Positions 46,628 through 58,438 of a stretch of DNA of 64,000 bases are shown here, one piece after another. The DNA is taken from contig NC_044996.1 of NCBI RefSeq assembly GCF_008728515.1, positions 102,059,287 through 102,123,286 of the forward strand, written 5' to 3'. The stretch's first letter is position 1; every line of letters begins with the position of its first letter. Below the pieces are notes generated by a model that saw only the letters and a list, made by a program, of their open reading frames with translations, was not told where the DNA came from and did not search any database. Source of the DNA: Papio anubis (lineage: Eukaryota > Chordata > Mammalia > Primates > Cercopithecidae). Made by a program: the position numbers and the translations under genes.

Positions 46628-49600
46628 AAAGAAACCAGACAAATTATTAAGGGTATGAAAGATGAAACAGCTAGATTTAGAAAAAACCAAATATAAATTC
46701 TAGAATTCAAGCATTCTCTAAAGGAATTTCAAAACACAAGTTGGAAGGTTTAATAATAGACTAGATTGAACAGAAGAAAGAATGTCAGACCTTGAAGACT
46801 GGTTGTTTGAATTAACCCAGTCAGACAAAAATAAATAAAAAATAATTCAAAAAAATGAGCAAAGAATTTAAGAAATGTGGAATTATGTAAAGCAACCAAA
46901 CCTATGACTGATTGGCATTCCTGAGAGAGAAAAAGTAAAAGTAAGCAACTTGGAAAACATATTTGAGGGAAATTTCAGGAAAAATTCAGGAAAATTTCCC
47001 TGATCTTGTTAGAGAAGTTGATATCTAGATACAAAAAATTCAGAGAAAACCTGTGAGATACTGGACAAGACAACTGTTCCCATGGCATTTAGTCATTAGA
47101 GCATCCAAGATCAAGGCAAAAGGAAAAATGTTAAAGGCAGCTAGAGAAAAGAGCAAAACTATCTATAAATGAAATCCTATCAGACTAACATCAGACTTCT
47201 CTGGAGAAACCACACAAGCCAGAAGACATTGGGGGCCTATTTTTAGCCTTCTTAAAGAAAAAAAAAAAAATACCAGCCAAGAATTTCATACCCTGACAAA
47301 CTAAGCTTCATATGTGAAGAAGAAATTAAGTATTTCCCAGACAAGCAAACACTAAGGGAATTAATCACCACCACAATAGCCCTACAATAAATGCTCAAAG
47401 GAGTTTTAAACATGGAAATGAAAGAATGGTACTTGCTACCATAAAAGCACACATAAATACAAAGTTTACAGAACACCTACAGCAATTACATAATTGAGAC
47501 TACAAAGCAACTACCTTTTAAAACACTATGACAGGAGCAAAACTTCATCTATCAATATTAACCTTGAACATAAAGGGCCTAAATGCATCATTTTAAAGAT
47601 ATAGACTGGCAAATTGTATCAAAAACAGGATCCAACCTTCTGCTGCCTTCAAGACCCATCTTACATGTAATGACTCCCACAGGCTCAAAGTAAAGAGATG
47701 GAGAAAGATCTGTCATGCAAATGGAAAACAAAAAAGAGCAGGAGTCACTATTGTATCAGACAAAACAGACTTTAAACCACAAGAATTAAAAAAAAAAAAA
47801 AAGACAAAAAAGGTCATTATATAAAGATAAAGGGTTCAACAAGATTTAACTATACAAAATATATGTGCACCCAACATGAAGCATCTAGATTTATAAAACA
47901 AATACTACTACACCTAATAAAAGAGATAGTCATACAATAATATTGGGGGAATTCAACACTCCACTCACAGCACTAGACAAATCAAGGCAAAAAACTAGTG
48001 AAGAAAATTGGGACTTAAATTGGACTTTTGACCAAATGTACCTAATATGCATCTAGAGAATACTCTACCTAACAATCACAGAGTATACATTTTTCTCATC
48101 GGTGCATGAAATGTTATTGAAAACTGACCACATGCTTGGTCATAAAGCAAGTCTCAACAAATTTGAAAAATCAAAATCATATCAAGCATCTTCTTGGACC
48201 ACAGTGGAATAAAATTAGAAATCAATACCAAGAGGAACTCTCAAAACCACATAAGTACATGGAAATTAAACAATTATTTCCTGAATGACTTTGGGGCAAA
48301 AAATAAAGTTAAGCTGGGAATTTAAAAAATGGAAATAAATGAAAATAGAGACACAACCTACCAAAACCTCTGGAATATAGCAAAAGTAGTGTGAAAAGGA
48401 AAAGTTATAGTGATAAATGCCTACATAAAAAATACAGAAAGATCTCAAATTAACAACTCAATGTCACACTAAAATAGAAATACAGGAGCAAACAGTCTCA
48501 AAGCTAACACAAGTAAAGAAGTAATAAAAATCAGAGAAGAACTAAGTGAAATTCAGAACAAAATCACATACAAAGGATCAATAAAAGGAAAAGTGAGTTC
48601 TTTCAAAGGATAAACAAGATCAATAGACCACTAGCTAGATTAACCAAGAAAAAAAGAGAAAAGATTCAAATAAGCAAAATCAGAAATGACAAAGTTGACA
48701 TTACAAGTGATACCAGAGAATTACAAAAAGATCCTCAGAGACTACTATAAATATCTCTATGCACACACTCTAGAAAACCTAGAGGAAATGGATAAATTCC
48801 TGGAAAGCATTTGATAAAAACTCTCAATAAACTGTGCATCAAAGGAACATATCTCAAAATAATAAGAGCCATATATGACAAACCCACAGCCAACATTCAT
48901 GCCAAATGGATAAAAGTTAACAGAATTCTTCCTAAGAACTGGAACAAGATGAGGATGTCCAATCTCACCACTCCTATTCAACATAGTACTAGAAGTTCTA
49001 GCCAGAGCAATCAGGCAAGAGAAAAAAATAAAACACATCTAAATTACAAAAGAAGTACAAATTATCTCTGTTCACTGACAATAGAATCCTATGCCTACAA
49101 AACCCTAAAGATTCATCTGAATGACTCCTGGACCTGATAAATGACTTCAGTAAAATTTCAGGTTACAAAATGAACATACAAAAATCAGTAGCTTTTTTAT
49201 ACACCAACAACATTCAAGCTGATAACCAAATAAAGAATTAAATCTGATTTACAATAATCACACACAAAATAACCCCTACGAATACATTTAACAAAGGAGT
49301 TGAAAGATCTCTACCAGGAGGACTACAAAACACTGATGAAAGAAACTATAGATGATACAAACAAATGGAAAAACATTCAATGCCCATAGATTGAAAGAAT
49401 TAATATTGATAAAATGACCATACTTCCTAAAGCAATCTACATATTTAACACAATTCCTGTCAAATTACCAACATTATTTTTCACAGAACTAGAAGTAAAA
49501 ATTCTAAAATTCATATGGAACAAAAAAAAGCCTGAATAGCCAAAGCAGTGCTGAGCAAAAGGAACCAAGTCAAAGCCATCACATTACCCCAATTCAAGCT

Positions 49601-50462
49601 ATAATACAAGGATATAGTAACCAAAACAGCATGCTACTAATACAAAAATAAACGCATAGATCAATGGCATAGAATAGAGAACCTAGAAATAAATCCACAC
49701 ACTTATAACCAACTAATCCTTGACGAAGTCAAGAAAAATAAACAGTGGGAAAAGAAGTGCCTACAAATTTTATTCAATAAATGGTATTGGGAAAGCTGAC
49801 TAACTATATGCAGAAGAATGAAACTGGACCCCGACACAAAAACTAACTTAAGATGGATTAAAGAATTAAATGTAAGACCTTAAGTGATAAAAATATAAGG
49901 AAAAGAAAAACTAGGAAAAACAATTCTGGATATTGGCCTAGAAGAATTTATGACTAAGACCTGGAAAGCAAATGCAACAAAATAAAACTTGACAACTGGG
50001 ACTTAATTTAATTAAAGAGTTTCTGCACAGCCAAAGAAACTATCGCCAGAGTAAACAGACAGCCTTCAGAATGGGAGAAAATATTTGCAATCTATGCATC
50101 TGACAAAGGACTAACACCCAGATCTGTAAGTAACTTAAACTAATCAACAAGAGAAAACAAGTAGCCCCATTAAAAAGTGGGCCAAGGACACAAACAGACA
50201 TTTCTCAAAAGAAGTCCGACAAGCAGTCAACAAATATGAAGACATGTTCAGCATCACTAATCATTAGAGAAATGCAAATTAAAACCACAATGAGATATCA
50301 TCTCACACCAGTCAGAATGGCTATTATTAATAAGGCACAAAATAAGACATGTGAGTGAGGATGTGGAGAGAAAGGAATGCTTATACAGTGCTGGTGGGAA
50401 TATAAATTAGTTCAACCTGTATGAACAACAGCAGGGATATTTCTCAAAGAATTAAAAACAGA

Positions 50463-50763
50463 CTGAGTATGGTGACTCATGCCTGTAATCACAGCACTTT
50501 GGGAGGCTGAGGCAGGTGGATCACTTGAGGTCAGGAGTTTGAGACAAGCCTAGCCAACATAATGAATTCTTGTCTCTACTAAAAATTCAAAAAATTAGCC
50601 AGGCGTGGTGGCAGGTGCCTGTAGTCCCAGCCACTTGGGAGGCTGAGGCAGGAGAATCACTTGAACCCAGGAGGCGGAGGTTGCAGCGAGTCAAGATCAC
50701 ACCACTGCACTCCAGCCTGGGCAACAGAGTGAAACTCTGTCTCAAAAAAAATAAAAAATAAAA
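50463..50763 (+). mobile_element. Alu element, full length
   Basis: Sense Alu. Duplication aaagaattaaaaacaga (50446-50462) and aaagaattaaaaataga (50764-50780). Confidence 0.93.
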
Positions 50764-51724
50764 AAAGAATTAAAAATAGAACTACTCTTTGACCCAGCAA
50801 TTCCACAACTGAGCAGCTACCAAAAGGAAAAGAAATAGTCTTATCAAAATGAAACCTGCACTTGTATGTTCATCACGGCACTATTCACTATAGCAAAGTC
50901 ATGGGATCAAACAAAGTGTCCATCAATGGTGTATTGGATAAAGAAAATGTTGTATATATGTACCAGAGAATACTATGCAGCCATAAAAATAATAAAATCA
51001 TGTTCTTTGCAGCAACATATATGTAACTGGAGGCCATTATTCTAAGTGAAGTAACTCAGAAACAGAAAATCAAGTAGTGCACATTCTCACTTAGAAATAG
51101 GAGGTAAAGAAAGGGTACATATACACATAAAGATGGAAAACAACAGACATTAGGGACTCCAAAAGTGGGGAGAGAGGGAAAGGGCAAGGGTTATAAAATT
51201 ACTTATTGGGTGATATGTTTACTATTTGGGTAATGGGTTTACTGGAAGTCCAAACCCCAGAATTATGCAATACAACCATGTAACAAACCTGCACATGTAC
51301 CCACTGAATCTGTTTTTGTTTTTTTAAGACTTAAGAGAAAAACAACAACAAGAAGTACAATAGGTAAATAAGAGTTTCACAAAGTGATAATTTCTTTGCC
51401 AGAGTAATTTTCTGTGCTATATAAAATACAATTCAAGAACATTTCCTAAAATGGGAAGACTTTAGTCACTAACTGCAAGGGTTCCACAAGAGTTTAGCAT
51501 CATGGATTTTTAAAAAGTCAGTTCCAGTGCCTTTTCTTTGGAACCCCAGAATACCAGAGATAAAAAGAGGGTCCTGAAATACACTAGAGAAAAAAATTAG
51601 ATCACTAACAAAGCATATAAAATAAGAATAACATTTAACTTCTTAGCAATGTTAGAAGTTGGAAAACAATAGAAGTATATCTAAACCAAATATAAGAGAG
51701 GAAAAATAGTTTTTTTCTGTACCC

Positions 51725-52575
51725 TTCATAGTTCTTAGTTGGGATGGACCCCTGTAATTGAGACAGATTAACAAGAGAAAAAGTAATAATATGTATAACT
51801 CATGTATACATAGGAAATACCCAAGAGAATGTGAAATCTCAAAGAAGTGGCTTTGACTTCAAGCTTAAACATTATCAGTGGACCCGGCTGGGCACGGTGG
51901 CTCATGCCTGTAATCCCAGCACTTTGGGAGGCCGAGGCGGGCAGACCATGAGGTCAGGAGATCCAGACCATCCTGGCTAACACGGTGAAGCCCCATCTCT
52001 ACTAAAAAATAGAAAAAATTAGCCAGGTGTGGTGGCGGGAGCCTGTAGTCCCAGCTACTTGGGAGGCTGAGGCAGGAGAATGGCGGGAACCGGGGAGGCG
52101 GAGCTTGCAGTGAGCCAAGATCATGCCACTGTACTCCAGCCTGGGAGACAGAGCGAGATTCCATCTCAAAAAAAAATACATATATATATACACACACACA
52201 CACACACATATATATATACATATATTATCAGTGGAAACAAAGAAAGAGGGTGAGAGAGGCCAGTAATGGGAAGATGTCCAGGAAAGATACAATAAATAAG
52301 GGTAAGATTTATTTTGTAGATTTAACTCCAGCCTTTTTAATTGATAAGAATCTCTAGTGATTTATCCTTCCCTTTCCTCCTGGTATAGAGAGGGAGACAC
52401 CCTTAGAAATGGAGATTTCTTTTATAGATGTAAAATTTATCTTACAAAAGGCTAATGTTTATTCTATTTTTATAGTTTCTTCTGTGTCTGCAGTTTATCA
52501 AAATAATCAGCTCAAAATAATCCTTCTGCCTAAGAGAGATATTTTGGGGTGGCATATCTTGGGCTCCTACATAGA
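51725..52575 (-). mobile_element. ERV1 LTR of the MER4-like group
   Basis: In reverse complement: atgccaccccaaaatatctc near 52560, a gtctccctctctataccagg block near 52385, and cttgttaatctgtctcaatt at 51757-51776. An AluY (51883-52223) lies in the middle. Confidence 0.7.
51883..52223 (+). mobile_element. AluY with a microsatellite tail
   Basis: Sense AluY. After the A run the tail becomes (ta)n(ca)n(ta)n, about 50 bp. The 12-bp duplication attatcagtgga is perfect (51871-51882 and 52224-52235). Confidence 0.94.
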
Positions 52576-52914
52576 CAAATCAAAGATAAACAGTAGAGAC
52601 ATAATTTTTGGAAATACGGAGGTAAACAGAAGAAATGGCTAAAAAGCCCTCTGGAAAATAGAGTAGGAAGGAGAGTAGGGACTGCTGTTTGCTTGTTTTG
52701 TTATAAGCCCAGCCCAACTATTTAACTTTTCAAACTATCAAAGGTATAAATGAAAATTGTTTTTCAAAATAAGGTGTGAAGCCTAGATTGAATAATCTTT
52801 GAGATTACTGGCAGTTTACTCTATAAAGTGTTTGAGTGTATTAGCTGTGTTACAATTGGCACAGTATAGCATTTTCTTGTGCATAGAAGCATGGAAATTA
52901 TTTTGTAGAGGCCA
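52576..52914. other. Unassigned sequence
   Basis: No gene or repeat recognised. Confidence 0.35.
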
Positions 52915-53465
52915 CGTGGAGTGGGGGAATTCCTCTTTATTCTCTGAAGGTTCACTGAAAAATCAACTCACAAAAGAAGATTAACTGGATAAAAAGCATA
53001 AATATTTATTAATGTTCACACAGGGGAGAACCACAGAGTGATTACCCCATATCCCAATGTGGCCCAGACACTTATATAACCTGATTTCAGGGTGGGATGA
53101 ATATAAGTAACTCTACTGAGGGCCAATGAATGATTTCCAGGGAGAATGAATGGATTGAGGAACAGAGATTAACTTGTAAATGGTTCTCTTTAGAAATGGA
53201 ATGAACCTGAGAGACATATGTTATCTTGTTAAGGAATCTGTTCAGGTGTGATGTAAATTCTTGGTCTCCTTTTCTGCAGTAGATAGTGAGAGAACAGGGA
53301 GGGAAAAGAAAAACAATTGTTCTCCTTAGTGGGTCCATGAGGTCTTTATGTAGATAGGGAAAAAGTCTCTTCCAGTGTCTGTTGATTGCTAAGGGCCTTT
53401 AATTCAAAATACTAATTATATCAGGGAATAATTTTTGGGGTGAAGTTTCCTGCACTCCTTCAAAT
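52915..53465 (-). mobile_element. ERV1 LTR of the MER4-like group
   Basis: In reverse complement: aacttcaccccaaaaattat near 53440, tgaattaaaggcccttagca near 53400 and a gttaatcttcttttgtgagt end near 52980. Same group as 51725-52575, in the same orientation, with 0.34 kb between them. No internal retroviral sequence lies between, so they are two solo LTRs or a remnant. Confidence 0.55.
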
Positions 53466-53540
53466 GTTAATATAAGGTGTGATTCTTCTCCAAAACAGCA
53501 CAATGATTGTTAAGTGCCAGGCATTTAAAATAATTGATAA

Positions 53541-53868
53541 TAGGCCGGGCGCGGTGGCTCAAGCCTGTAATCCCAGCACTTTGGGAGGCCGAGACGGGCA
53601 GATCACGAGGTCAGGAGATCGAGACCATCCTGGCTAACACGGTGAAACCCCATCTCTACTAAAAAACACAAAAAACTAGCCGGGCGAGGTGGTGGGCGCC
53701 CGTAGTCCCAGCTACTCGGGAGGCTGAGGCAGGAGAATGGCGGGAACCCGGGAGGCGGAGCTTGCAGTGAGCTGAGATCCGGCCACTGTGCTCCAGCCTG
53801 GGCAACAGAGCGAGACTCCGTCTCAAAAAAAAAAAAAAAAAAATTAAATAAATAAAATAAAATAAAAT
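53541..53868 (+). mobile_element. Young AluY, full length
   Basis: Sense AluY, aggccgggcgcggtggctca start, tail grown to (aaaat)n. The 14-bp duplication aaaataattgataa is perfect (53527-53540 and 53869-53882). It contains gggcgaggtggtgggcgccc, again Old World monkey-like. Confidence 0.95.
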
Positions 53869-53882
53869 AAAATAATTGATAA

Positions 53883-54355
53883 CTGATTATCACAATAATC
53901 CTGCATGTTAGTTAAGATTTAGAAACAGATTCAGCAAGATCAAGCTACTTGTCCATGCTAACAATTACTTAATGGCAGAGAGGAGTTTTTAAATAGGTTA
54001 ATTTGACTACAAAATCCAAAGTACTGTCTATAACATAGACTCTACCTGACCTTAAGATATTATACAAATATAATATATAGGAGCTGTTTAGGCTTTGTAT
54101 GTAAGATGATGAAAACGTACCCTTAGTGGATACAGTTTCAGGCACTACAACTTTCCAGGTGACACTAAAAGCAGCCAAGTGAAGAAAAAGAGAAAAGAGT
54201 ATACACACGCACAAAATTAAAACACAGACATATAAACACATGGGGGAAGAATTTAAATGATGACAAAGCCTAAACAAAGAATAATTACTATTATAAAGTA
54301 CAGATAGCACATGTAGAAAGATATTTCAAATGACAAATGGTCTCTTTACTCATTT
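53883..54355. other. Unassigned sequence, MIR-like start
   Basis: 53920-54020 has wording compatible with an old SINE (agcaagatcaagctacttgt). Nothing else is recognised. Confidence 0.3.
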
Positions 54356-54668
54356 TCTTTTCTTTTTTCTTTTTTTTTTTTTTTTTGAGACGGACTCTTA
54401 CTCTCTTGCCCAGGCTGGAGTGCAGTGGCACGATCTAGGCTCACCGCAACATCCGCCTCACGGGTTCAAGCAATTCTCCTGCCTCAGCCTCCCAAGTAAC
54501 TGGGACTACAGGTGCCCGCCACCACGCCTGGCTGATTTTTGTATTTTTAGTAGAGATGGGGTTTCACCATACTGGTCAAGCTGATCTTGAACTCCTGACC
54601 TCAAGTGATCCACCTGCCTCGGCCTCCCAAAGTGCTGGGATTACAGATGTGAGCCACCACACCTGGCC
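54356..54668 (-). mobile_element. Alu element, full length
   Basis: Antisense Alu, T-rich tail at left, head ending acacctggcc. The duplication is not clear. Confidence 0.92.
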
Positions 54669-54739
54669 TTCTCTATTCAGTAAAACTGATCAGGAGAAAT
54701 TAAGAATAAGGTCAGAATTTATTATAATTTTATAACTTT

Positions 54740-55151
54740 TGTTAAAAGAAAAATTTAGACAAATTAAATTGAACAGAGTTTAACTGAGCAAAGATTGATT
54801 CATGAATTGTGCAGCCCCCAAACCAGAAAAGATTCAGGGAAACTCTGCACTGTCACATAGTTGGAGAGGATTTATAGGCAGATAAAGGAAAGTGATGAAC
54901 AGAAAATGGAAGTGAGGAACAGAAAGATCTGGATTGGTTGCAAGATCTAGATTGGTTGCATCTTGTTGTCTACCTTATTTAGGCATGTTTTGAAGAGCTG
55001 TCTACTTTTGATTGGCTGAAACTCAGTGATTGTACATGAGTAGGTTAGTCTCTTTACACATCCAATTATGTTACAGTTCATTATGAACAGAGAAACTTTT
55101 AGGCCAAACTTAAAATATATAAGGAGCCTTAGCTTTAGCCTAAACTTAACA
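54740..55151 (-). mobile_element. Provirus 3' LTR
   Basis: 412 bp. On the minus strand it starts tgttaagtttaggc and ends aaatttttcttttaaca. It shares gacaaattaaattgaacaga, gtttaactgagcaaagattg, gattggctgaaactcagtga and ttaaaatatataagg with the 62899-63903 copy. Confidence 0.88.
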
Positions 55152-55170
55152 ATCTCTTCCACCCCCTTGG
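55152..55170 (-). promoter_or_regulatory. Polypurine tract of the provirus
   Basis: On the minus strand reads ccaagggggtggaagagat immediately before the 3' LTR start, the position and composition of a plus-strand primer. Confidence 0.7.
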
Positions 55171-56069
55171 GGGAACCTCTCAATTTTGAGAGGTTGACCA
55201 AAACTAGGTATTGATGTCATTCTGTCACCATCAAAAATGTACTTATTTGTTCTCAAATCCTACTGGGAAGTAGAACAGTGTACTTATCATTGTGCAACAA
55301 GAAGTGTCAGCAACTATACAGATTATTTTCTGTTCAGCCAATAAGAAATCTAAAGCAAGTTTATTATCTAGTACAACTTTAGCAAAAGAATTTGAAGAAG
55401 TCTATTGTACAACCATAGCCTTTGCAGGAGAATCTGCTATAGAACCTATTATGAAAGATAAGTTTCTAATCATCTCATTTACTCCAAACCATGGAACAAA
55501 AGATCCAGTACATCATGACCATCCAGAAGGGTGAAGGCCTCCTGGCAATGTTCTCTTTAACATTATAATGTAGGTTAAGAGGAGTGGACCACTGTTCTGT
55601 TTCTGATTGATCATGGAGCAACAAAGGTACCAACAAATTAAAAATTCTCAACCACACGGAACTTTCATCTTCCACCTATCAAGGCATAAGGTTGCCTTGT
55701 ATAAGGTCAGCTGTAAAATCCTCCACAAATAAAAGTGTACCCCATGCGTGCACACAAGACTTCCTTTCCAGTTCCATTGCTCGTAAAGGCATAAGCAAGG
55801 AAAGAAAATTATTTGAGGTCTCTCATGATAGCAGAGGTGTCTTTGTCTATGATCTTGGGAAAGCTGTCCATATCAGAGCTGCCATCTGCTTCCAGGGAGA
55901 AACTTCCATGATTAACTAGACCTTAAGATCTCCAAAGTGTGTACAATTCCGAGAGTCTGGAGGGGTCCCTCTGAGTTGTGAGATGATGGATCCAAGAATT
56001 GAGGTCTCAAAGTTTTTCTGTAGCATGGGTGGCAAGGGAAGTCTTTCTCTGATGCAATTTCCAGAGGAC
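55171..56069 (-). pseudogene. Decayed env and end of pol
   Basis: The minus strand contains a WIHH-type end of integrase/pol near 56000-55970, followed by env-like wording such as MGYTFICGG (near 55750-55720) in broken frames. Stops are frequent. It is described from short motifs only, and no functional protein remains. Confidence 0.55.
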
Positions 56070-56070
56070 C

Positions 56071-56740
56071 TGATATGGTTTGGCTGTGTCCCCACCCAAA
56101 TGTCATCTTGAATTGTAGTTCCCATAATCCCCACATGTCTTAGGAGGGACCCAGTAGGAGGTAATTTAATCATGGGGGCAGTTACCCTCATGCTGTTCTT
56201 GTGAGAGTGAGTTCTCATGCATGATATCTTATTTATTTTTTTTTTTTGAGACACAGTCTGGCTCTGTTACCCAGGCTGGAGTGCAGTGGTGTGATCTCGG
56301 CTCACTGCAGCCTCCACCTCCCAGGGTCAAGCAATTCTCCTGCCTCAGCCTCCTGAGTAGCTGGGATTACAGACGCCTGCCACCACGCCCAGCTAATTTT
56401 TGTATTTTTAGTAGAGACAGGGTTTCACTGTGTTGGCCAGCCTGGTCTCAAACTCCTGACCTCGTGATCTGCCCACCTCAGTCTCCCAAAGTGCTGGGAT
56501 GACAAGTGTGAGTCACCATGCCCATCCTATCTGATGGCTTTTTATGGGGCTTTTGCTCGGCACTTCTCCTTGCTGTCACCATGTGAAGAAGGATGTCTTT
56601 GCTTCCCCTTCCACCCTGATTGTAAGTGTCTTGAGGCCTCCTCAGCCCTGCAGAACTGTGAGTCAATTAAACCTCTTTCCTTTATAAATTACCCAGTCTT
56701 GGCTATGTCTTTATTAGCAGCATGAGAACAGACTAACGCA
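56071..56740 (+). mobile_element. THE1B-type MaLR solo LTR inside the provirus
   Basis: Starts tgatatggtttggctgtgtc and ends aacagactaacgca. It has cccacccaaatgtcatcttg, gtgaagaaggatgtctttgc and tcaattaaacctctttcctt. The 5-bp duplication ggacc is perfect (56066-56070 and 56741-56745). It lies in the integrase-env junction of the host provirus and carries its own Alu. Confidence 0.95.
56232..56527 (-). mobile_element. Alu inside the THE1B LTR
   Basis: Antisense Alu. THE1B sequence (gatatct | tatctgatggc) continues on both sides, so the order is provirus, then THE1B, then Alu. Confidence 0.92.
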
Positions 56741-56749
56741 GGACCCAAT

Positions 56750-57620
56750 CTGCAGGTTTTAGATTGTGGAGGGTTTAATTGTCCTCAGTTAGTGGAGAGT
56801 GAAAAGCTTCCTTTACTTGGCGAAAATAAACTTCAGCATAATGCATTAACATCTTGCAGCATTTAGTCATATCAGAGTTTAGGAGTGGAAGATATATGAG
56901 TTTCTATTAGGAGCATAGGCCTTCCAGTGACTATTTCATAAGGAGTCAACTTATATTTTCCAATGGCAGTGGATTTGATTGTCATCAATCTGCAATACCT
57001 TTGGTTAAGGTAATTTAGTCATTTAGTTAGCTTTGTCTAATGCTGTTGTATCTGGAATATCTTATTTAACTGCTTTACAATATGTCCAGTGAAACAAGTA
57101 TCTTTATCACTAGAGATTTCTCTAGGAATGCCCTATGAGGAAAACACATTTCCCAATAGCCTTTTAGCTATTATTATAGCATCAGCCTTCTTGCATGGGA
57201 AAGCCTATATTTTTATGAATTTGTTATTAATATATGTTCCAAAATTGTATGAAATTCCTAAAATTCTGATATATCTTGGTATGTTATCAGTTATAATCAT
57301 GGTTATTATGTTAAGTTGTAGGCCACAAAAATAACCAAATTTCATTGGCACTTGTGTCTCTAAGATAATTGTAAGTAATTTTTACAGTTAATTGCTTAAT
57401 TCTGATGCATTTTCTGAAAGTTCTTTATAAGTAAGGAAAATCCTAGAGTATTATGTCTTCAAGGAGGTTCATAGAGAAGATTAAAAAACCATGCATTTAA
57501 AATGACACTAGAGTGAAATCCCTCTATAAGTGTTCAAATGGCCCATCAGGTAGCAGAAACATACCTGAAGTTTTTATTGTCTTCCCAGGATTATGGGTTT
57601 GACAAAACAAACATTTGTCA
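56750..57620 (-). pseudogene. Decayed integrase region of pol
   Basis: Minus-strand blocks in integrase order: CLFCQTHNPGK (57613-57581, the second Cys pair of the zinc-binding domain), GPFEHL (57544-57527), SSDKDTCFTG (57114-57085, around the second catalytic Asp) and PYEIVTGRPM (56943-56914, C-terminal domain). Integrase joins viral DNA to the host. Here stops and frameshifts are frequent, and about 280 bp of unrelated sequence sits between GPFEHL and the catalytic part (see inverted repeat). It is non-functional. Confidence 0.78.
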
Positions 57621-58438
57621 TATATCATTTTTTTAAATTTAGAACAGCCATTAAATACACACACACACACACACACACACACGAACACACATGTGCACGC
57701 ACATATTTCTTATTTGGTTTATTTTATCTCTTCCATGATGAGTCATGGAGTGCTGAACTTATAATAATGAAAGCTTTAAGGACTCAGGACAAACCAGGCA
57801 GATGCATAGGCTGTCCCTGAGTCCATGATTAACAATAGACTTATATCTTCTTAAATGCCAATTTTGTTTCTCCAATTTGGTTGCATAACACTGCTTATTA
57901 AATGGGTTATCATAGGTAATTTGACTTGGACCATGGAGTTCATTCAAATTACATATCTTAATAATTTCAGTACTGGTTGATTTAGCGTAAGAATCTGGCA
58001 TAGTATTTCACTGGTATTCAATTAATTCTTATCCTGCTCTAGTTAGCAGTTTTATACAGAAGTCAGTCTCCTCATTAGAGTTCTGGGGACTATTACACAG
58101 TTCAAATGATATGATCCTAAAGTTATGAGAAGCCTATATTCAAGACTGCTTGTCTTATTTTATCCTCTCTAGGAACCTTCTTGAAGACATAATACTCTAG
58201 GAATTTTCTTACTTGTAGGGAGCTTTCAGAAAATGCATCAGAATTAAGCAATTAACTGTGGAGATTGCTTAACATTATCTTAAAGGCACAAGTGCCAATG
58301 AAATTTGGTTATTTTTGTGGCCTACAACTTAACATAATAACCATGATTATAACTGATAACATACTAAGAAATGTCAGAATTTTAGAAATTTCATACAATT
58401 TTGGAACATATATTAATAACAAATTCATAAAAATATAA
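57206..58438. repeat. Inverted repeat: 0.28-kb arms, 0.67-kb spacer
   Basis: Arm 1 (57206-57484) is the reverse complement of arm 2 (58158-58438) at about 92% identity by eye, with most differences A/G transitions. Long shared runs include ccatgattataactgataac and tggttatttttgtggcctac. Arm 1 sits inside the integrase reading. The match ends abruptly at about 57206/58438. Confidence 0.93.
57659..57682. repeat. (CA)n microsatellite
   Basis: Twelve ca units, then a degenerate ca/tg continuation to about 57705. Confidence 0.9.

Larger units (their letters stand above)
46080..51040 (+). pseudogene. L1 ORF1/ORF2 remnants
   Basis: The plus strand gives L1-type endonuclease wording (gagcaggagtcactattgta near 47737) and RT wording (gagcaatcaggcaagagaaa near 49003, acaccaacaacattcaagct near 49201). 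It also gives C-terminal wording (actactctttgacccagcaa near 50781, ggataaagaaaatgttgtat near 50937). Frequent stops and frameshifts mean no active protein. Between about 48798 and 48811 the reading jumps from the aatggataaattcctgga part to the aaaactctcaataaactg part, so several hundred bases of the endonuclease-RT junction are absent. Confidence 0.8.
45100..51335 (+). mobile_element. Primate L1, plus strand, decayed
   Basis: The 5' UTR-like GC-richer part is about 45100-46080, ORF1 remnant to about 47250, and ORF2 remnant to about 51040. The 3' UTR ends in aaacctgcacatgtacccac at about 51303, then a T/A-rich end. Two Alus lie inside (46319-46627 and 50463-50763). An ORF2 block is missing near 48810. 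The 5' boundary is approximate and I could not find a duplication. Confidence 0.85.

Noticed and set aside
55292..55534. 80-codon plus-strand frame in the provirus
   Set aside because: It is antisense to the env remnant. The provirus reads on the minus strand.
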